Assembly (NCBI GenBank): GCA_902762375.1
Contig: CACWNY010000019.1
Coordinates: 1 to 42,397, forward strand
Direction: 5' to 3'
From: an uncultured Ruminococcus sp.
GTDB lineage: Bacteria; Bacillota; Clostridia; Oscillospirales; Acutalibacteraceae
Length of the DNA: 42,397 nt
Program-made: the position numbers and the translations under genes
The notes under the pieces: generated by a model
What the model saw: the letters and a program-made list of their open reading frames with translations, nothing else
The model's database searches: none
What the model was told of the DNA's origin: nothing
Part shown: positions 17,541 through 28,850 of the stretch, piece by piece
How the letters are laid out: every line of letters begins with the position of its first letter
How positions within the stretch are numbered: the stretch's first letter is position 1

Positions 17541-18371
17541 ATGAAAAAGTCTTTAAAAGTAAAAGTTATCGCAACAGTTTTAGCCAGTGTATGTGCTGTT
17601 TCCACAGTTGGAGCAGTCGTTGCTTCCGCTAATGACGGTATGGGAAAATACACTAATCCCTCTTATCAGAATACAGTAAAATACAACACACCGTTTGAAT
17701 ATAAATGTACTGGAGCAACATCATATGGCTATGACTGGACTTACAGTATCGACAGCCTGAATGTCAGTGTTGATTGTGATTATAATTTCAACAATAATGA
17801 ATATACATTCCATGTAAAAGGTGTAGAAGAAGGTTATGTCAATGTTGTGTTGATGTATGTCAATATACAGGAACAGTGGGTAAGAGTTCCGATGAAACTT
17901 TATGTTGACAAAGATCTCAATGTCAGCAGAGTAGACAACGCTTCTCAGGAAAGTAGCACTTGTTATGACCGTCTGAAAAAGATTATTCAGCGTGATAATG
18001 TATTTTCTTATTCCGTAGTCAAAACACACGATGACAATTTCTATAAACTGGTTGTTCTCAGTGAAGATGAGTATGAGATTATGCACTATGAATTTTACCG
18101 CATTGAAAATGATAAAGTAACAAGACTCGGTAGTTATACTGCGAATAATATATCCTGCTATATCGATTATGAAACAGCAAGACTTGGTGTTTTCAGTGTA
18201 GACGAAAACGGTATTGGTTACTATGGCAGACTGACAGCCATAGATGAAGGAATTAGCATTGACTGGCAGTCTGATGGATATATCTCCTCTATCAGGGTAA
18301 TGGAAAAACACGGTAAAGGATTGATTTTCACAGATAAGAACAATCTTTCCTTGATTGAGATATTCAGATAA
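17541..18371 (+). CDS. Secreted protein of unknown function
   Basis: 276 aa. Sec signal peptide: MKKSLKVKV, hydrophobic core, cleavage probably after VVASA near residue 31. The mature part begins with a beta-rich domain (about 35-130) containing ATSYGYDWTYS and a later EGYVNVVLMYVN. This order recalls immunoglobulin-like or chagasin-type inhibitor domains, but the diagnostic motifs are not clean. The second half (about 140-276) is rich in Tyr, Asp and Glu and also looks like beta strands. ATG 17541 is chosen because SD AAAGGTG and the signal peptide follow; the frame is open from 17454. Monocistronic, with its own promoter and terminator. Confidence 0.75.
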   Translation: MKKSLKVKVIATVLASVCAVSTVGAVVASANDGMGKYTNPSYQNTVKYNTPFEYKCTGATSYGYDWTYSIDSLNVSVDCDYNFNNNEYTFHVKGVEEGYVNVVLMYVNIQEQWVRVPMKLYVDKDLNVSRVDNASQESSTCYDRLKKIIQRDNVFSYSVVKTHDDNFYKLVVLSEDEYEIMHYEFYRIENDKVTRLGSYTANNISCYIDYETARLGVFSVDENGIGYYGRLTAIDEGISIDWQSDGYISSIRVMEKHGKGLIFTDKNNLSLIEIFR

Positions 18372-18410
18372 TTTCTGATAATACCAATTCCTTATTGAAC
18401 ACTATAAAAT

Positions 18411-18451
18411 GGAAAAAGCCGACTTATGATTATCATAAGTCGGCTTTTTCC
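18411..18451. terminator. Bidirectional terminator
   Basis: Twenty-bp perfect stem, GGAAAAAGCCGACTTATGAT and its complement, joined by a single unpaired base. It serves the secreted-protein gene and the convergent deaminase gene. Confidence 0.9.
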
Positions 18452-18482
18452 GTCCTGTCAGGAATACTATTCCCGACCAAAC

Positions 18483-18980
18483 TTAAAATTCAAGGATAAT
18501 CTTCTTGTCTTTAGGGATAAACTGCGTAAGTTTTACTCCTGCGGAATGTAACATTCTTTTGGACGATATGGTACTTTCGGCATTGCTGTATTTGTCAGAA
18601 AGATAGATTACCTCTTTAATTCCTGATTGTATAATAGCTTTGGCACATTCGTTACAAGGAAACAGTGCTACATAAATCTTTGTACCTATCAGGGACTTGC
18701 CATGTGCATTGAGAATAGCATTGAGTTCAGCGTGTACCACATAGGGATATTTGGTATCGTTAGTATTTCCCTCACGCTCCCACGGGTATTCATCATCGGA
18801 ACAACCACACGGAAACCCATTATATCCTGTAGAAATAATCACATTTTTCCCATAACTGCTATTTTCTCCGCTGACAATACAAGCTCCTACCTGTGTATTA
18901 GGGTCTTTGCTTCTTTTAGAGGCAAGCACCGCAACTCCCATAAAATATTCGTCCCAGCTGATATAATCATTTCTTTTCAT
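18483..18980 (-). CDS. dCMP deaminase family protein
   Basis: 165 aa cytosolic zinc deaminase that converts dCMP to dUMP for dTTP synthesis. Zinc and catalytic motifs HAELNAIL (His and Glu, about 87-94) and PCNECAKAI (two Cys) are intact; the N-terminal WDEYFMGVAVLASKRSKDPNTQVGA is typical. Length is usual for ComEB-like dCMP deaminases. Its ATG overlaps the gyrA stop as TAATG, so it is translated with gyrA, an unusual but simple pairing of nucleotide and topology genes. Confidence 0.92.
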   Translation of the reverse strand: MKRNDYISWDEYFMGVAVLASKRSKDPNTQVGACIVSGENSSYGKNVIISTGYNGFPCGCSDDEYPWEREGNTNDTKYPYVVHAELNAILNAHGKSLIGTKIYVALFPCNECAKAIIQSGIKEVIYLSDKYSNAESTISSKRMLHSAGVKLTQFIPKDKKIILEF

Positions 18981-21445
18981 TATTCATTTTCACTTTCTGT
19001 GATACTGTCGGTATCGTCATCTTCGTGTGGTGCAATCGCCAAAGTGACTACTTTGGCATCTCCGTCCATTCTCATCACAGTAACCCCTCTGCTGTATCTG
19101 CCGTGTTTCTCAGAAATATCTGCCTTGATACGGATAATAATACCGTCTGACGAAATCAGGATAATATCGTCCTTTTCGGTATCCACAGTACTGATACCTG
19201 CTACATCGCCGTATTTTTTGACAAGATAATTGATAATGCCTTTACCACCACGAGATTGTTTTCTGTATTCGGAAGCACTTGTCAGTCTGCCGTAACCCGT
19301 TTCAGAAACGGTCAGCACCGTACTTTCGTCATTGACGATTACCATACCTGTAACGATATCCTCTTCGGACAATCGGATTGCTTTTATTCCCATCGAGGTT
19401 CTGCCTGACGGTCTGATTTCTTCTTCATTAAAGCGTATTGCCATACCATTTCTGGTAGCAAGCAATATCTCATCATGACCGTCCGTCATTCTGACCCATG
19501 CCAGTTTGTCATCGTCATTCAAAGTCAAGGCTCTTACTCCCTCTTTACGGTTGGTATTGTAGGCATTGAGTTTAATTCTTTTGATAAGACCTTTTTCCGT
19601 GACCATGACAAGATACTTGCTGTCGTCAAATTCAGAAACTTTGATAATGGAATTGACTTTTTCTTCGGGAGAGATTGCCAGCAGATTAGCGATGTTCATA
19701 CCTTTTGCTGTACGGCTACCCTCTGGAATTTCGTAACATTTGAGTTTGTAGACCCTGCCGAAATTGGTAAAGAATAGAATATAATCGTGACTGTTGATAA
19801 CAAACATATCCGAAACATCATCTTCTTCACGCTTGCTCATACCGGTAATTCCTCTGCCACCTCGTCTTTGTATACGGTAGGTATCAACAGACAAACGCTT
19901 GATATAGCCTAAAGTAGTCATTGTCAGTACACATTCTTCGTTAGGGATAAGGTCTTCAATATCTACTTCTCCGCTGACAGACATAATTTCTGTTCTTCTT
20001 GGGTCAGCAAATTTCCTGCGGATTTCTATTGCCTCATTTTTAACAATTTCAAGCTGTTTTTCACGACTGGAGATAATTTCCTTATATTCACTGATTTTTA
20101 TCCGCAACTGATTTAACTCTGACTCGATTTTATCTCTTTCAAGACCTGTGAGTTGTCCTAACTGCATTTGTACAATAGCCTGTGTCTGCAAATCGTCCAG
20201 ACTGAATTTTTCAGAAAGATTATGTCTTGCACTTGCCTTATCCTTTGATGCTCTGATAGTGGCAATCACTTCATCAATATAATCCAGTGCTATTTTCAGT
20301 CCCTCTAAAATGTGTGCCCTTTCATTAGCTTTTCTAAGGTCAAATTCTGTTCTTCGTCTGATGACATCTACCTGGAAATCAATGTAGTGTTGTAAAATCT
20401 GTTTGAGGGTAAGAATTTTAGGTTCACCGTTTACAATCGCCAGCATGATAATACCAAAAGTAATCTGCATTTGTGAAAGGGTATATAATTTATTGAGGAC
20501 AACCTGCGGTGAAGCGTCACGGCGGATATCAATTTCGATGTGCATACCGTCCCTGTCGGAATGGTCTTCAATGTTCGTGATACCGTCAATGCGTTTATCT
20601 TTGCACAAATCGGCAATACTTTCCACAAGTCTTGCTTTATTGACCTGATAAGGCAACTCCGTAACAATAATTTTGAAACGACCGTTTTTCCCCTCTACGA
20701 TTTCGGCTTTCGCTCTTACGGTAATCTTACCACGACCTGTGCCATAGGCTGCTCTGATTCCTGCACGCCCCATAATCAATGCACTTGTCGGAAAATCAGG
20801 GCCTTGTATATGTTCCATCAGTTCCCCAAGTTCAGCGTTGGGATTATCAATCAGACAACACATAGCGTCTATGACTTCTCCCATATTATGCGGAGGAATG
20901 TTAGTCGCCATACCTACAGCAATACCGCTAGACCCATTGACAAGCAAATTCGGAAATCTTGACGGTAATACAGTGGGTTCTTTCAGACGGTCGTCAAAGT
21001 TAGGTGTAAAGTCAACAGTTTCCTTATCTATATCGGTAAGCATTTCGACAGAAATCTTACTCATTTTGGATTCCGTATAACGGTAAGCCGCAGGGGGGTC
21101 ACCGTCCACTGAACCGAAGTTTCCGTGACCGTCTACCAGAGGATATCTCATGGAGAAATCCTGTGCCAGTCTGACAAGTGCGTCATAGACAGAAGCGTCA
21201 CCGTGAGGGTGATAACTTCCCAGCACCGCTCCGACCGTATCTGCACATTTACGATACGGCTTTTCAGGACCTAAGTTCTTTTCGTGCATGGTATACAGTA
21301 TTCTTCTGTGTACGGGTTTCAGTCCGTCCCTCACATCGGGCAAGGCTCTTGACACAATAACCGACATCGAATATTCCAGAAAAGACTTCTGCATTTCCTT
21401 TCTCAAATCGACATCTATTATTCTGTTGTTGTTCTCATTCTCCAC
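18980..21445 (-). CDS. gyrA: DNA gyrase subunit A
   Basis: 821 aa. Breakage-reunion subunit of gyrase. Visible: the N-terminal region [49 protein letters not shown] with the quinolone region, active-site Tyr in AAYRYTE, and the C-terminal wrapping domain with the GyrA box QRRGGRG. The residue matching E. coli Ser83 is Ala here. Start: GTG 21445 with SD AAGAGGTG; TTG 21466 (seven residues longer) lacks a site. It ends in an acidic tail and overlaps the deaminase start. GyrB is upstream, separated by two other genes. Confidence 0.96.
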   Translation of the reverse strand: MENENNNRIIDVDLRKEMQKSFLEYSMSVIVSRALPDVRDGLKPVHRRILYTMHEKNLGPEKPYRKCADTVGAVLGSYHPHGDASVYDALVRLAQDFSMRYPLVDGHGNFGSVDGDPPAAYRYTESKMSKISVEMLTDIDKETVDFTPNFDDRLKEPTVLPSRFPNLLVNGSSGIAVGMATNIPPHNMGEVIDAMCCLIDNPNAELGELMEHIQGPDFPTSALIMGRAGIRAAYGTGRGKITVRAKAEIVEGKNGRFKIIVTELPYQVNKARLVESIADLCKDKRIDGITNIEDHSDRDGMHIEIDIRRDASPQVVLNKLYTLSQMQITFGIIMLAIVNGEPKILTLKQILQHYIDFQVDVIRRRTEFDLRKANERAHILEGLKIALDYIDEVIATIRASKDKASARHNLSEKFSLDDLQTQAIVQMQLGQLTGLERDKIESELNQLRIKISEYKEIISSREKQLEIVKNEAIEIRRKFADPRRTEIMSVSGEVDIEDLIPNEECVLTMTTLGYIKRLSVDTYRIQRRGGRGITGMSKREEDDVSDMFVINSHDYILFFTNFGRVYKLKCYEIPEGSRTAKGMNIANLLAISPEEKVNSIIKVSEFDDSKYLVMVTEKGLIKRIKLNAYNTNRKEGVRALTLNDDDKLAWVRMTDGHDEILLATRNGMAIRFNEEEIRPSGRTSMGIKAIRLSEEDIVTGMVIVNDESTVLTVSETGYGRLTSASEYRKQSRGGKGIINYLVKKYGDVAGISTVDTEKDDIILISSDGIIIRIKADISEKHGRYSRGVTVMRMDGDAKVVTLAIAPHEDDDTDSITESENE

Positions 21446-21480
21446 AATGCTACACCTCTTGTTCAAATTCTCAGTTTAGT

Positions 21481-21588
21481 CGGGGACGCTGTCCCCGAAC
21501 CCCTGTTTAAGGGCTGCCGCCCTTAAAAATCCTGCCCACTTTTTTGAAAAAAAGTGGACAAAAAACTTTTAATCTCACTTCATTCGGA
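21481..21588 (-). repeat. Multi-hairpin repeat, copy I (type II)
   Basis: Minus-strand copy with head CCGAATGAAGTGAGATTAAAAG. Stem 1 CCACTTTTTT/AAAAAAGTGG, then stem 3 TTTAAGGGC/GCCCTTAAA, then an extra hairpin CGGGGACAGCGTCCCCG. It forms the leader just upstream of gyrA and stands head-to-head with copy J. Confidence 0.9.
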
Positions 21589-21606
21589 TTGTTACACTAA
21601 GTGTCG

Positions 21607-21703
21607 GCTATGACAATTAAAAGTTTTTGTCAAACTTTTTTCAAAAAGTTTGTGGGGTTGAGGGGCAACGCCCCTCATAGGGGTGCGGGGGCAACGCCCC
21701 TGC
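21607..21703 (+). repeat. Multi-hairpin repeat, copy J, reaching into a coding region
   Basis: Plus-strand copy. Stem 1 CAAACTTTTT/AAAAAGTTTG, stem 2 GAGGGGC/GCCCCTC, then a second G/C hairpin GCGGGGGC/GCCCCTGC. Positions from 21675 on also form the last codons of the convergent thioesterase gene. Confidence 0.85.
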
Positions 21704-22106
21704 ATAGTTTTTCATAAATTTCGGGAAAAGTTTTTTTGGCATTCACAGGCTTGAAACTGTCGCTTGATACAAATCCATGTTCGGTATAACCAATATTAAC
21801 AAGTTCGTTGTTCTGGTTATACAGTTCGTAACGGAATGTGATTTTTGCCACACTGATTTTCTCCACGCTTGTTTTTACGACAATAGTATCACCAAAATAA
21901 ACTGCCTTTTTATATCTGCAATGCAACTGTATCAGCGGTAACATTAAACCATCTTGTTCAATCTGTTTGTAGGTAGTACCGAAGTGACTGATAAAGTCTA
22001 CTCTTGCCTGTTCGTAATACAACGCATATACGGAATGATGAACTATTCCCATCATATCCGTTTCACCGTATCTTACGGTAATTTCAGTTGTACTCTGCAA
22101 AATCAT
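21675..22106 (-). CDS. Acyl-CoA thioesterase, YbgC/FadM type (4HBT hotdog fold)
   Basis: 143 aa, the usual size. The hotdog-fold motif VRYGETDMMGIVHHSVYALYYEQAR carries the catalytic Asp (about residue 17) and the family's helix. It is expected to hydrolyse acyl-CoA or related thioesters. The last ten residues (LCRGVAPAPL) come from repeat copy J, so the native C-terminus has been replaced or extended by repeat DNA. Start ATG 22106, or GTG 22109, sits immediately after the stop of the YcxB-like gene, so the two are coupled. Confidence 0.85.
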   Translation of the reverse strand: MILQSTTEITVRYGETDMMGIVHHSVYALYYEQARVDFISHFGTTYKQIEQDGLMLPLIQLHCRYKKAVYFGDTIVVKTSVEKISVAKITFRYELYNQNNELVNIGYTEHGFVSSDSFKPVNAKKTFPEIYEKLCRGVAPAPL

Positions 22107-22110
22107 CACC

Positions 22111-22698
22111 TTATTTTTTGACCGTCATCATACCATTCCTGAAAAGGGTCAGTATTTCTTCTCTTTTTGAACGCTCTATTGCCTGAAACGGTATGACAAA
22201 AACTTTGTTGTCTTTCAAGCGTTTTATCATTATCATATGCTTACTCGTTTTCAGACGGCTGGAATTATCCAGATGAATACAGTATCTGTTTTCGCCGTCC
22301 GACATCACCAAATGGGTTTCGTAAATCTGAAAAGTAATTTCCTTACCGTCTACATTCTGCTTAGCCAGTGCGGAAATTTGTTTTTTCGGCACTATCCAGA
22401 CAACTATCAATATGGCAAAGGCTATCAGTGTAAAAATAATATTATTGAAATTTTCCTTTACAGTGTACGAAAATACAAATCCTGCCATTGCCAACAAGAT
22501 CAATACAGTGTAAATCAACGACCGCCTGACTTCTTTATTGGTTACACCTGTATAGTTGAGTACTTCATAGGCTTCTGCTTTTGTCAGTCTGAAACTGCCC
22601 TCGCAAAGTAATATCTTACTGTGCAGACTTTTGTCTGTTTCATGTAAATGGTGTACCTCGTTGAGTATCTCATCTATCCGTTGCCTGTTTTCTTCCAA
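22111..22698 (-). CDS. YcxB-like membrane protein
   Basis: 195 aa. Two close TMs (about 61-81 and 86-105) with a cytosolic N-terminus. A C-terminal domain (about 112-185) has EITFQIYETHLVM, a soluble beta pattern, and VIPFQAIERSKREEILTLF, matching the YcxB-like family. Function unknown. It lies 14 nt downstream of gyrB and touches the thioesterase gene, so it belongs to a gyrB-initiated transcript. Confidence 0.7.
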   Translation of the reverse strand: MEENRQRIDEILNEVHHLHETDKSLHSKILLCEGSFRLTKAEAYEVLNYTGVTNKEVRRSLIYTVLILLAMAGFVFSYTVKENFNNIIFTLIAFAILIVVWIVPKKQISALAKQNVDGKEITFQIYETHLVMSDGENRYCIHLDNSSRLKTSKHMIMIKRLKDNKVFVIPFQAIERSKREEILTLFRNGMMTVKK

Positions 22699-22712
22699 AA
22701 AATCACCTGTTT

Positions 22713-24668
<1,956 letters not shown>

Positions 24669-24700
24669 TTATCCGTTTTACAATCTATCTCTGACAAATT

Positions 24701-25072
24701 TTATGATTTTGCTTTGTGACGCTCTTGTTTTCTTTCGTTGTGTTGTCTGAGCTGTTTTTCAGAATATTTGTCGTATACTCTGAACCTTACTGTAAATGGT
24801 ACAAGTAAAAGCGATATCCCGAAAAAAATCAGCGTGACTAACAACAATCCTATGGGATGCAATTCCGCAAAGTGAAACAGCAAAAGATTAAGTCCCACCA
24901 GCAACAGAATATCTGCTGTGAAAAACAGGATTTTTCCCTTTCGGGTTTCTATCGTAAAGACTTTCTTACAATGACGACATTCTATATTGCGATATCTGCA
25001 CATATTTTTCACTTCATCATAACGGTACACCGCCTGACAATGCGGACATACGGGTAATTTTAATAATTTCAA
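24701..25072 (-). CDS. Zinc-ribbon membrane protein (CxxC...CxxC), 123 aa
   Basis: N-terminal zinc ribbon: CPHC (about 9-12) and CRHC (about 33-36), separated by 20 residues, then two TMs (about 52-75 and 78-97) and a basic tail rich in Arg, Lys and His. This matches the small Firmicutes family with CxxC-20-CxxC and two TMs; function unknown. It is related in design to the next gene (25119-25544), and both lie between gyrB and the recF cluster. Confidence 0.75.
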   Translation of the reverse strand: MKLLKLPVCPHCQAVYRYDEVKNMCRYRNIECRHCKKVFTIETRKGKILFFTADILLLVGLNLLLFHFAELHPIGLLLVTLIFFGISLLLVPFTVRFRVYDKYSEKQLRQHNERKQERHKAKS

Positions 25073-25118
25073 GACTTCTGCACTTCCCGTTTTATTTTGT
25101 TGATATATCCGCTATCTG

Positions 25119-25544
25119 TTATTCCAGATGGGATATATCCATAAATCCATCACTGTCTGTACTGTCGTCAGCTTTGGCAATTTTCGTTCGGGTACTTGGT
25201 GCTCCTGACGCTTCGCCAAACTGTTCATAATTGATACTTTTCCGCTTTTTCTTGATTGGTACCAGTCTGACAAAAAAAGGCGTGATGAGATAAATAATCA
25301 AAAATGGTATGGCTACCCATAACATTCCCCATAAATTCTGTATAAATTTCGGTGTAGTAAAAATAATCACCAGAATTATCGCAAGAATTACCGCTACAAT
25401 AACGATGAGTTTGAATACATTGGAGAAATATACCGTTGAACTTCTTCCACAACGATGACATTTATACTCACCGTGTTTTCTCTCCATGAAAGCCTGAAAA
25501 TAATTGAGCCTTTTTCCACAATAAGGACATCTCGTCTTTTTCAT
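25119..25544 (-). CDS. Zinc-ribbon membrane protein, 141 aa
   Basis: ATG 25544 is preferred, with SD GGAGAGG just upstream; the frame is open to GTG 25607 in the flanking 40-bp repeat. N-terminal ribbon CPYC...CHRC (about 5-8 and 30-33), then two TMs (about 46-67 and 71-95) and a polar C-terminal tail. Same family design as 24701-25072, so the two may be old duplicates. Function unknown. Confidence 0.75.
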   Translation of the reverse strand: MKKTRCPYCGKRLNYFQAFMERKHGEYKCHRCGRSSTVYFSNVFKLIVIVAVILAIILVIIFTTPKFIQNLWGMLWVAIPFLIIYLITPFFVRLVPIKKKRKSINYEQFGEASGAPSTRTKIAKADDSTDSDGFMDISHLE

Positions 25545-25592
25545 AAATTCTACAACCTCTCCACGCCAGTTTGTCAATCCAAATTTTTTATC

Positions 25593-25632
25593 TTTCCACT
25601 TTTCCACATAAAAATTGTGGAATTGTCAATAA
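25593..25632. repeat. 40-bp DnaA-box-like repeat, copy 1
   Basis: TTTCCACTTTTCCACAT, four variable bases, then ATTGTGGAATTGTCAATAA. It contains TTTTCCACA, also found in the origin, plus TTTCCAC and TGTGGAA. It lies just upstream of the chosen zinc-ribbon start at 25544. Confidence 0.8.
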
Positions 25633-25646
25633 AAATATGCTTGTCA

Positions 25647-25788
25647 AGCTATGACAACTGAAAGTTTTTGGTCAAACTTTTTTCAAAAAGTTTGTGGGGT
25701 TCAGGGGCAACGCCCCTGATGGGATTTTTAAGGGCAACGCCCTTAAACTCATAAAATTTCAAACAAAATTTGCGAATGCAAATTTTGA
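25647..25788 (+). repeat. Multi-hairpin repeat, copy P (type I, complete)
   Basis: Plus-strand copy. Head AGCTATGACAACTGAAAG, stem 1 CAAACTTTTT/AAAAAGTTTG, stem 2 TCAGGGGC/GCCCCTGA, stem 3, stem 4 AAAATTTGC/GCAAATTTT. It is inserted between 40-bp repeat copies 1 and 2. Confidence 0.9.
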
Positions 25789-25790
25789 CT

Positions 25791-25830
25791 TTTCCACTTT
25801 TCCACATGATGATTGTGGAATTGTCAATAA
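25791..25830. repeat. 40-bp DnaA-box-like repeat, copy 2
   Basis: Same 40-bp unit as at 25593, starting 2 bp after the tail of repeat P. Confidence 0.8.
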
Positions 25831-25845
25831 TTCTATTTTTTATAT

Positions 25846-25885
25846 TTTCCACTTTTCCACATGACTATTGTGGAATTGTCAATAA
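25846..25885. repeat. 40-bp DnaA-box-like repeat, copy 3
   Basis: Same 40-bp unit, 15 bp after copy 2 and 6 bp before the tail of repeat Q. Confidence 0.8.
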
Positions 25886-25891
25886 ATTTAA

Positions 25892-26033
25892 ATGCAAAAT
25901 TTGCTTTCGCAAATTTTGTTTTGTTTTCGTGGAGTTAAAGGGCTGCCGCCCTTTAAAATCCTGCTTAAAGGGCTGCCGCCCTTTAAAATCCCGCCCACTT
26001 TTTTGAAAAAAAGTGGACAAAAAACTTTTAATT
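25892..26033 (-). repeat. Multi-hairpin repeat, copy Q (type I tail, doubled stem 3)
   Basis: Minus-strand copy. Stem 4 AAAATTTGC/GCAAATTTT; stem 3 (AAAGGGC/GCCCTTT) is present twice in tandem, and stem 2 is absent. Stem 1 is CCACTTTTTT/AAAAAAGTGG. Confidence 0.9.
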
Positions 26034-26073
26034 TTGTAAGCTCAACGGCTGATATTCTTTATCACATTGCTAA

Positions 26074-26334
26074 TTACGAATTGCTGATTGAACTTCCTCT
26101 GTTAAGCAATGTTTTTGGGGAAATCTGACTGATATAAACTATCCTCCTGCCGTTTCTCTGACAGACAATAAACGATTTCGGCAACTCCTGAGAAACATTG
26201 ACAATCTCTGCGTTTTTTGTACGGACAGCAAGATAATTTCTGGTATGTCTGGATACAGTGGTATTATCAATATCAAAAATTCCTACGATATCTTTTTCCC
26301 GTACAATAATATTATTTCCCAAATGTAAATACAT
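26074..26334 (-). CDS. remB: RemB/YaaB-like DUF370 DNA-binding protein
   Basis: 86 aa. MYLHLGNNIIVREKDIVGIFDIDNTTVS matches the start of the RemB/DUF370 family (YaaB of Bacillus subtilis), small proteins related to the matrix regulator RemA. It sits in the conserved place after recF (9-bp gap), followed by the zinc-ribbon genes. Role: probable DNA-binding regulator, by family. Confidence 0.85.
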   Translation of the reverse strand: MYLHLGNNIIVREKDIVGIFDIDNTTVSRHTRNYLAVRTKNAEIVNVSQELPKSFIVCQRNGRRIVYISQISPKTLLNRGSSISNS

Positions 26335-26343
26335 TGTTATGAC

Positions 26344-27447
26344 CTATTCTTTCTGTGGCATAATAACACCGTCATTGACATAAAATACTTTTCCCGAAAA
26401 CCGCTTATCCGCTTTCGGATATTCGCAACAAGTCAGAAAAACTTGTGTGCCGTATATCTCATTGAGCAAAAAATTTTGTCTGTCGTTATCCAGTTCACTC
26501 AACACATCGTCTAAAAGTATAGCAGGTTTACTCTGTGTAATTTCGTCGATTAATGACGCTTGGGCAAGTTTCAGTGACAGTACCGCTGAACGCTGTTGAC
26601 CTTGTGAAGCATACAGTCTTGTATTTTTGCCGTTTACGGTAATTTCCACATCATCACGGTGTACTCCATGAGTGGTAAAACCATACTGCATATCTTCATT
26701 GCGGTGTTTCTGTAACGATAAACGGAAATCTTCTGTCATCTGTGCAAGGGGTGTCTGTGTATCATAGCGGTTTCTGTACAACAGCGACAGCAACTCTTTA
26801 CCGTGCGATATTCCTTGATGATAAATCCCTGCTTTCTGAGAAAGTGTGTCGATATAGCGTATCCTTTCGGCAACAATTTTCCCTCCGACAGTGGCAAGTT
26901 CATTATCCCATATTTCCAGTACACTTGAAAAATCCGCATATTTTTTATTTTCTTTCAGCAAAGCATTTCTCTGGTCAAGCACTCTGTTATATCTTGCCAG
27001 CAATGCGGAATATTTCGGCTTGACCTGACATATGGCACTGTCGATAAATTTCCGTCTGAGTGAGGGTCCGCCTTTTATCATCGAAAGATTTTCGGGAGAA
27101 AAAACCACAGTCGTTATTTTGCCCATCAGATAAGCCGAGGACGGCTTTTTAATCTCATTAAGGTAGTTTTCCCTTTTTCCGCTTAAAAGCCGAATACGGG
27201 CATTCTGGAGCCTTTCTGAGGCATAGAAATCTACTTCTACCTCCGCATGGCTTTTCTGAAAGGCAATCAGTTCCTTATCCTTTGCACTACGGAAAGATTT
27301 TACCCCGTTGAACAACCATAAAGCCTCAATGAGATTGGTCTTTCCCTGTCCGTTTTCGCCCGTAATGATATTCATTCCCTCACTGAAAATGAGTTCTCCG
27401 TCTTTCAGATTTCTGAAATTGCTGTATTTCAGTTTTCTGATTGTCAC
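26344..27447 (-). CDS. recF: DNA replication/repair protein RecF
   Basis: 367 aa SMC-like ATPase that binds gapped DNA and loads RecA. Walker [14 protein letters not shown] (about 30-42), signature SQGQQRS, Walker [14 protein letters not shown]. Start GTG 27447 overlaps the stop of the S4 gene as GTGA; an upstream GTG at 27456 has no well-placed SD. Part of the dnaN-S4-recF-remB set. Confidence 0.95.
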   Translation of the reverse strand: MTIRKLKYSNFRNLKDGELIFSEGMNIITGENGQGKTNLIEALWLFNGVKSFRSAKDKELIAFQKSHAEVEVDFYASERLQNARIRLLSGKRENYLNEIKKPSSAYLMGKITTVVFSPENLSMIKGGPSLRRKFIDSAICQVKPKYSALLARYNRVLDQRNALLKENKKYADFSSVLEIWDNELATVGGKIVAERIRYIDTLSQKAGIYHQGISHGKELLSLLYRNRYDTQTPLAQMTEDFRLSLQKHRNEDMQYGFTTHGVHRDDVEITVNGKNTRLYASQGQQRSAVLSLKLAQASLIDEITQSKPAILLDDVLSELDNDRQNFLLNEIYGTQVFLTCCEYPKADKRFSGKVFYVNDGVIMPQKE

Positions 27448-27665
27448 CTTTGGCACACCTCAATGATTTTAAATGCTGTTGCCACAATATCACCGTCACG
27501 GATTTTCTTATTCCGCATAGTGCATACTTCTCCGTTGAGTGTCACTTCACCGTTTTGTACCATGAGTTTTGCCTGTCCGCCTGTGTCGGCACAACCGCTG
27601 AATTTCAACAGATTATCTAGTTTGATAAATTCGGTGTCGATAAAAATTTTTTCTCTTTCCGTCAT
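27444..27665 (-). CDS. yaaA: S4-domain RNA-binding protein, YaaA type
   Basis: 73 aa consisting of one S4 fold: [47 protein letters not shown]. Always found between dnaN and recF in Firmicutes; it is thought to bind ribosomal RNA. It overlaps dnaN by 4 nt (ATGA) and recF by 4 nt (GTGA), so translation is coupled on both sides. Confidence 0.92.
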   Translation of the reverse strand: MTEREKIFIDTEFIKLDNLLKFSGCADTGGQAKLMVQNGEVTLNGEVCTMRNKKIRDGDIVATAFKIIEVCQR

Positions 27666-28765
27666 GATTTGAACCTCATCGGCACAACCAGAAAAATAAA
27701 CGGTTCACCATTGTCAACAGGCGTGATTTTGATTGGACTGATTGCTCCGTTAAGACCGACTTTAATCTGGTCTGTATCAGAATTTTTCAAAGCGTCAAGA
27801 AGATAGCGGTTATTCAGACCGATTTCCACATTTTCGCCTGTGATGTGTGCAAGTATCGTGTCGTTAGCCTTGCCGACAGATGTTGAACAGGATAAATTAA
27901 CCTGCGTATCGTAAACCATGCACTTTATCGGGCTTTGGATTCTGTCAGAATTGAGCAAGGACATTCTTTCTACCGCTGAAATAAATTCTCTTGTGTTGGC
28001 AACAAATTCTGTTTTCACCGTTTCAGGAATGGTAGAACGGTAATCAAGAAAATTTCCCTCAATCAATCTGGTGATGATGGAATAGTCCCCGATTTTTAGA
28101 ACGGCGTGTCTTTGTCCGACAGTGATTTGTACTGTTTGTTCATCGTCTGTGGTAAGTTTCAGTATTTCGCTGAGTGTTTTACCGGGAACAATGAATTTTG
28201 TGTTGGTATCACAACTGACCGCTTCCTGACGGATAGCCACTCTGTAGCCATCAATGGAAACGATACGGAACATTTTGTTTTTAATTTCAAAAAGTGAACC
28301 CGTGTAGATGGGTTTGGTATTGTCGTCTGAGATAGCAAAAATTGTCTGTTTAATCATATTGCGTAAAATACCGCCTTCGATTTCCAGAGTGCTTTCAGCG
28401 TCCACAATGGGCAACTCAGGATAGTCGTCTGACGGAATACCGACAATCTGATAATCCGCACAACCGCAGTGAATATAAACAACCGCTTTCTCATCAGTTT
28501 CAATGCTTACGCTGTTGTCGGGAAGTCGTCTGATAATTTCGGCAAAGAGTTTTGCACTGACAACAATACTGCCGTTTTCCTGTACAGTACTTAACACAGA
28601 GGTTGTAATTCCTATTTCCAAATCGTAACCGCAAAGAACGATTTTATCATCGATTGCCTTGATGAGTATACCTTCTAATGCCGGAAGATTTGTTTTTGGA
28701 GAAACTGCTCTTTGCACATTGGTAACAGCCGTTGCCAAATCTTTTTGATAACATGAAAATTTCAT
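27662..28765 (-). CDS. dnaN: DNA polymerase III beta subunit (sliding clamp)
   Basis: 367 aa, normal length. N-terminal [24 protein letters not shown] and C-terminal VVPMRF are typical; the middle includes DGYRVA and the three repeated clamp folds. It encircles DNA and tethers polymerase. SD TCGGAGGA before ATG 28765. It lies between the unwinding region of oriC and the S4 gene. Confidence 0.97.
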   Translation of the reverse strand: MKFSCYQKDLATAVTNVQRAVSPKTNLPALEGILIKAIDDKIVLCGYDLEIGITTSVLSTVQENGSIVVSAKLFAEIIRRLPDNSVSIETDEKAVVYIHCGCADYQIVGIPSDDYPELPIVDAESTLEIEGGILRNMIKQTIFAISDDNTKPIYTGSLFEIKNKMFRIVSIDGYRVAIRQEAVSCDTNTKFIVPGKTLSEILKLTTDDEQTVQITVGQRHAVLKIGDYSIITRLIEGNFLDYRSTIPETVKTEFVANTREFISAVERMSLLNSDRIQSPIKCMVYDTQVNLSCSTSVGKANDTILAHITGENVEIGLNNRYLLDALKNSDTDQIKVGLNGAISPIKITPVDNGEPFIFLVVPMRFKS

Positions 28766-28774
28766 TGCTTATCC

Positions 28775-28850
28775 TCCGAAAAAAATTTTTGAAAAAAATT
28801 TTGAAAAAATAAAAAGTTCAGTATACAGATTATAGTAGTAGTAGTAGGGG
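28775..28850. promoter_or_regulatory. Probable DNA unwinding element with DnaA-trios
   Basis: AT-rich DNA (28775-28832) followed by five TAG trios (28833-28847) and GGG (28848-28850), then DnaA boxes. Read on the minus strand the order is boxes, C-run, CTACTACTA, AT-rich, as in the basal unwinding system of B. subtilis. Confidence 0.65.

Noticed and set aside
17721..18311. Open 196-codon frame on the minus strand
   Set aside because: It lies entirely inside the secreted-protein gene on the other strand, has no SD, and its Ile/Val-rich composition is what antisense of that gene gives.
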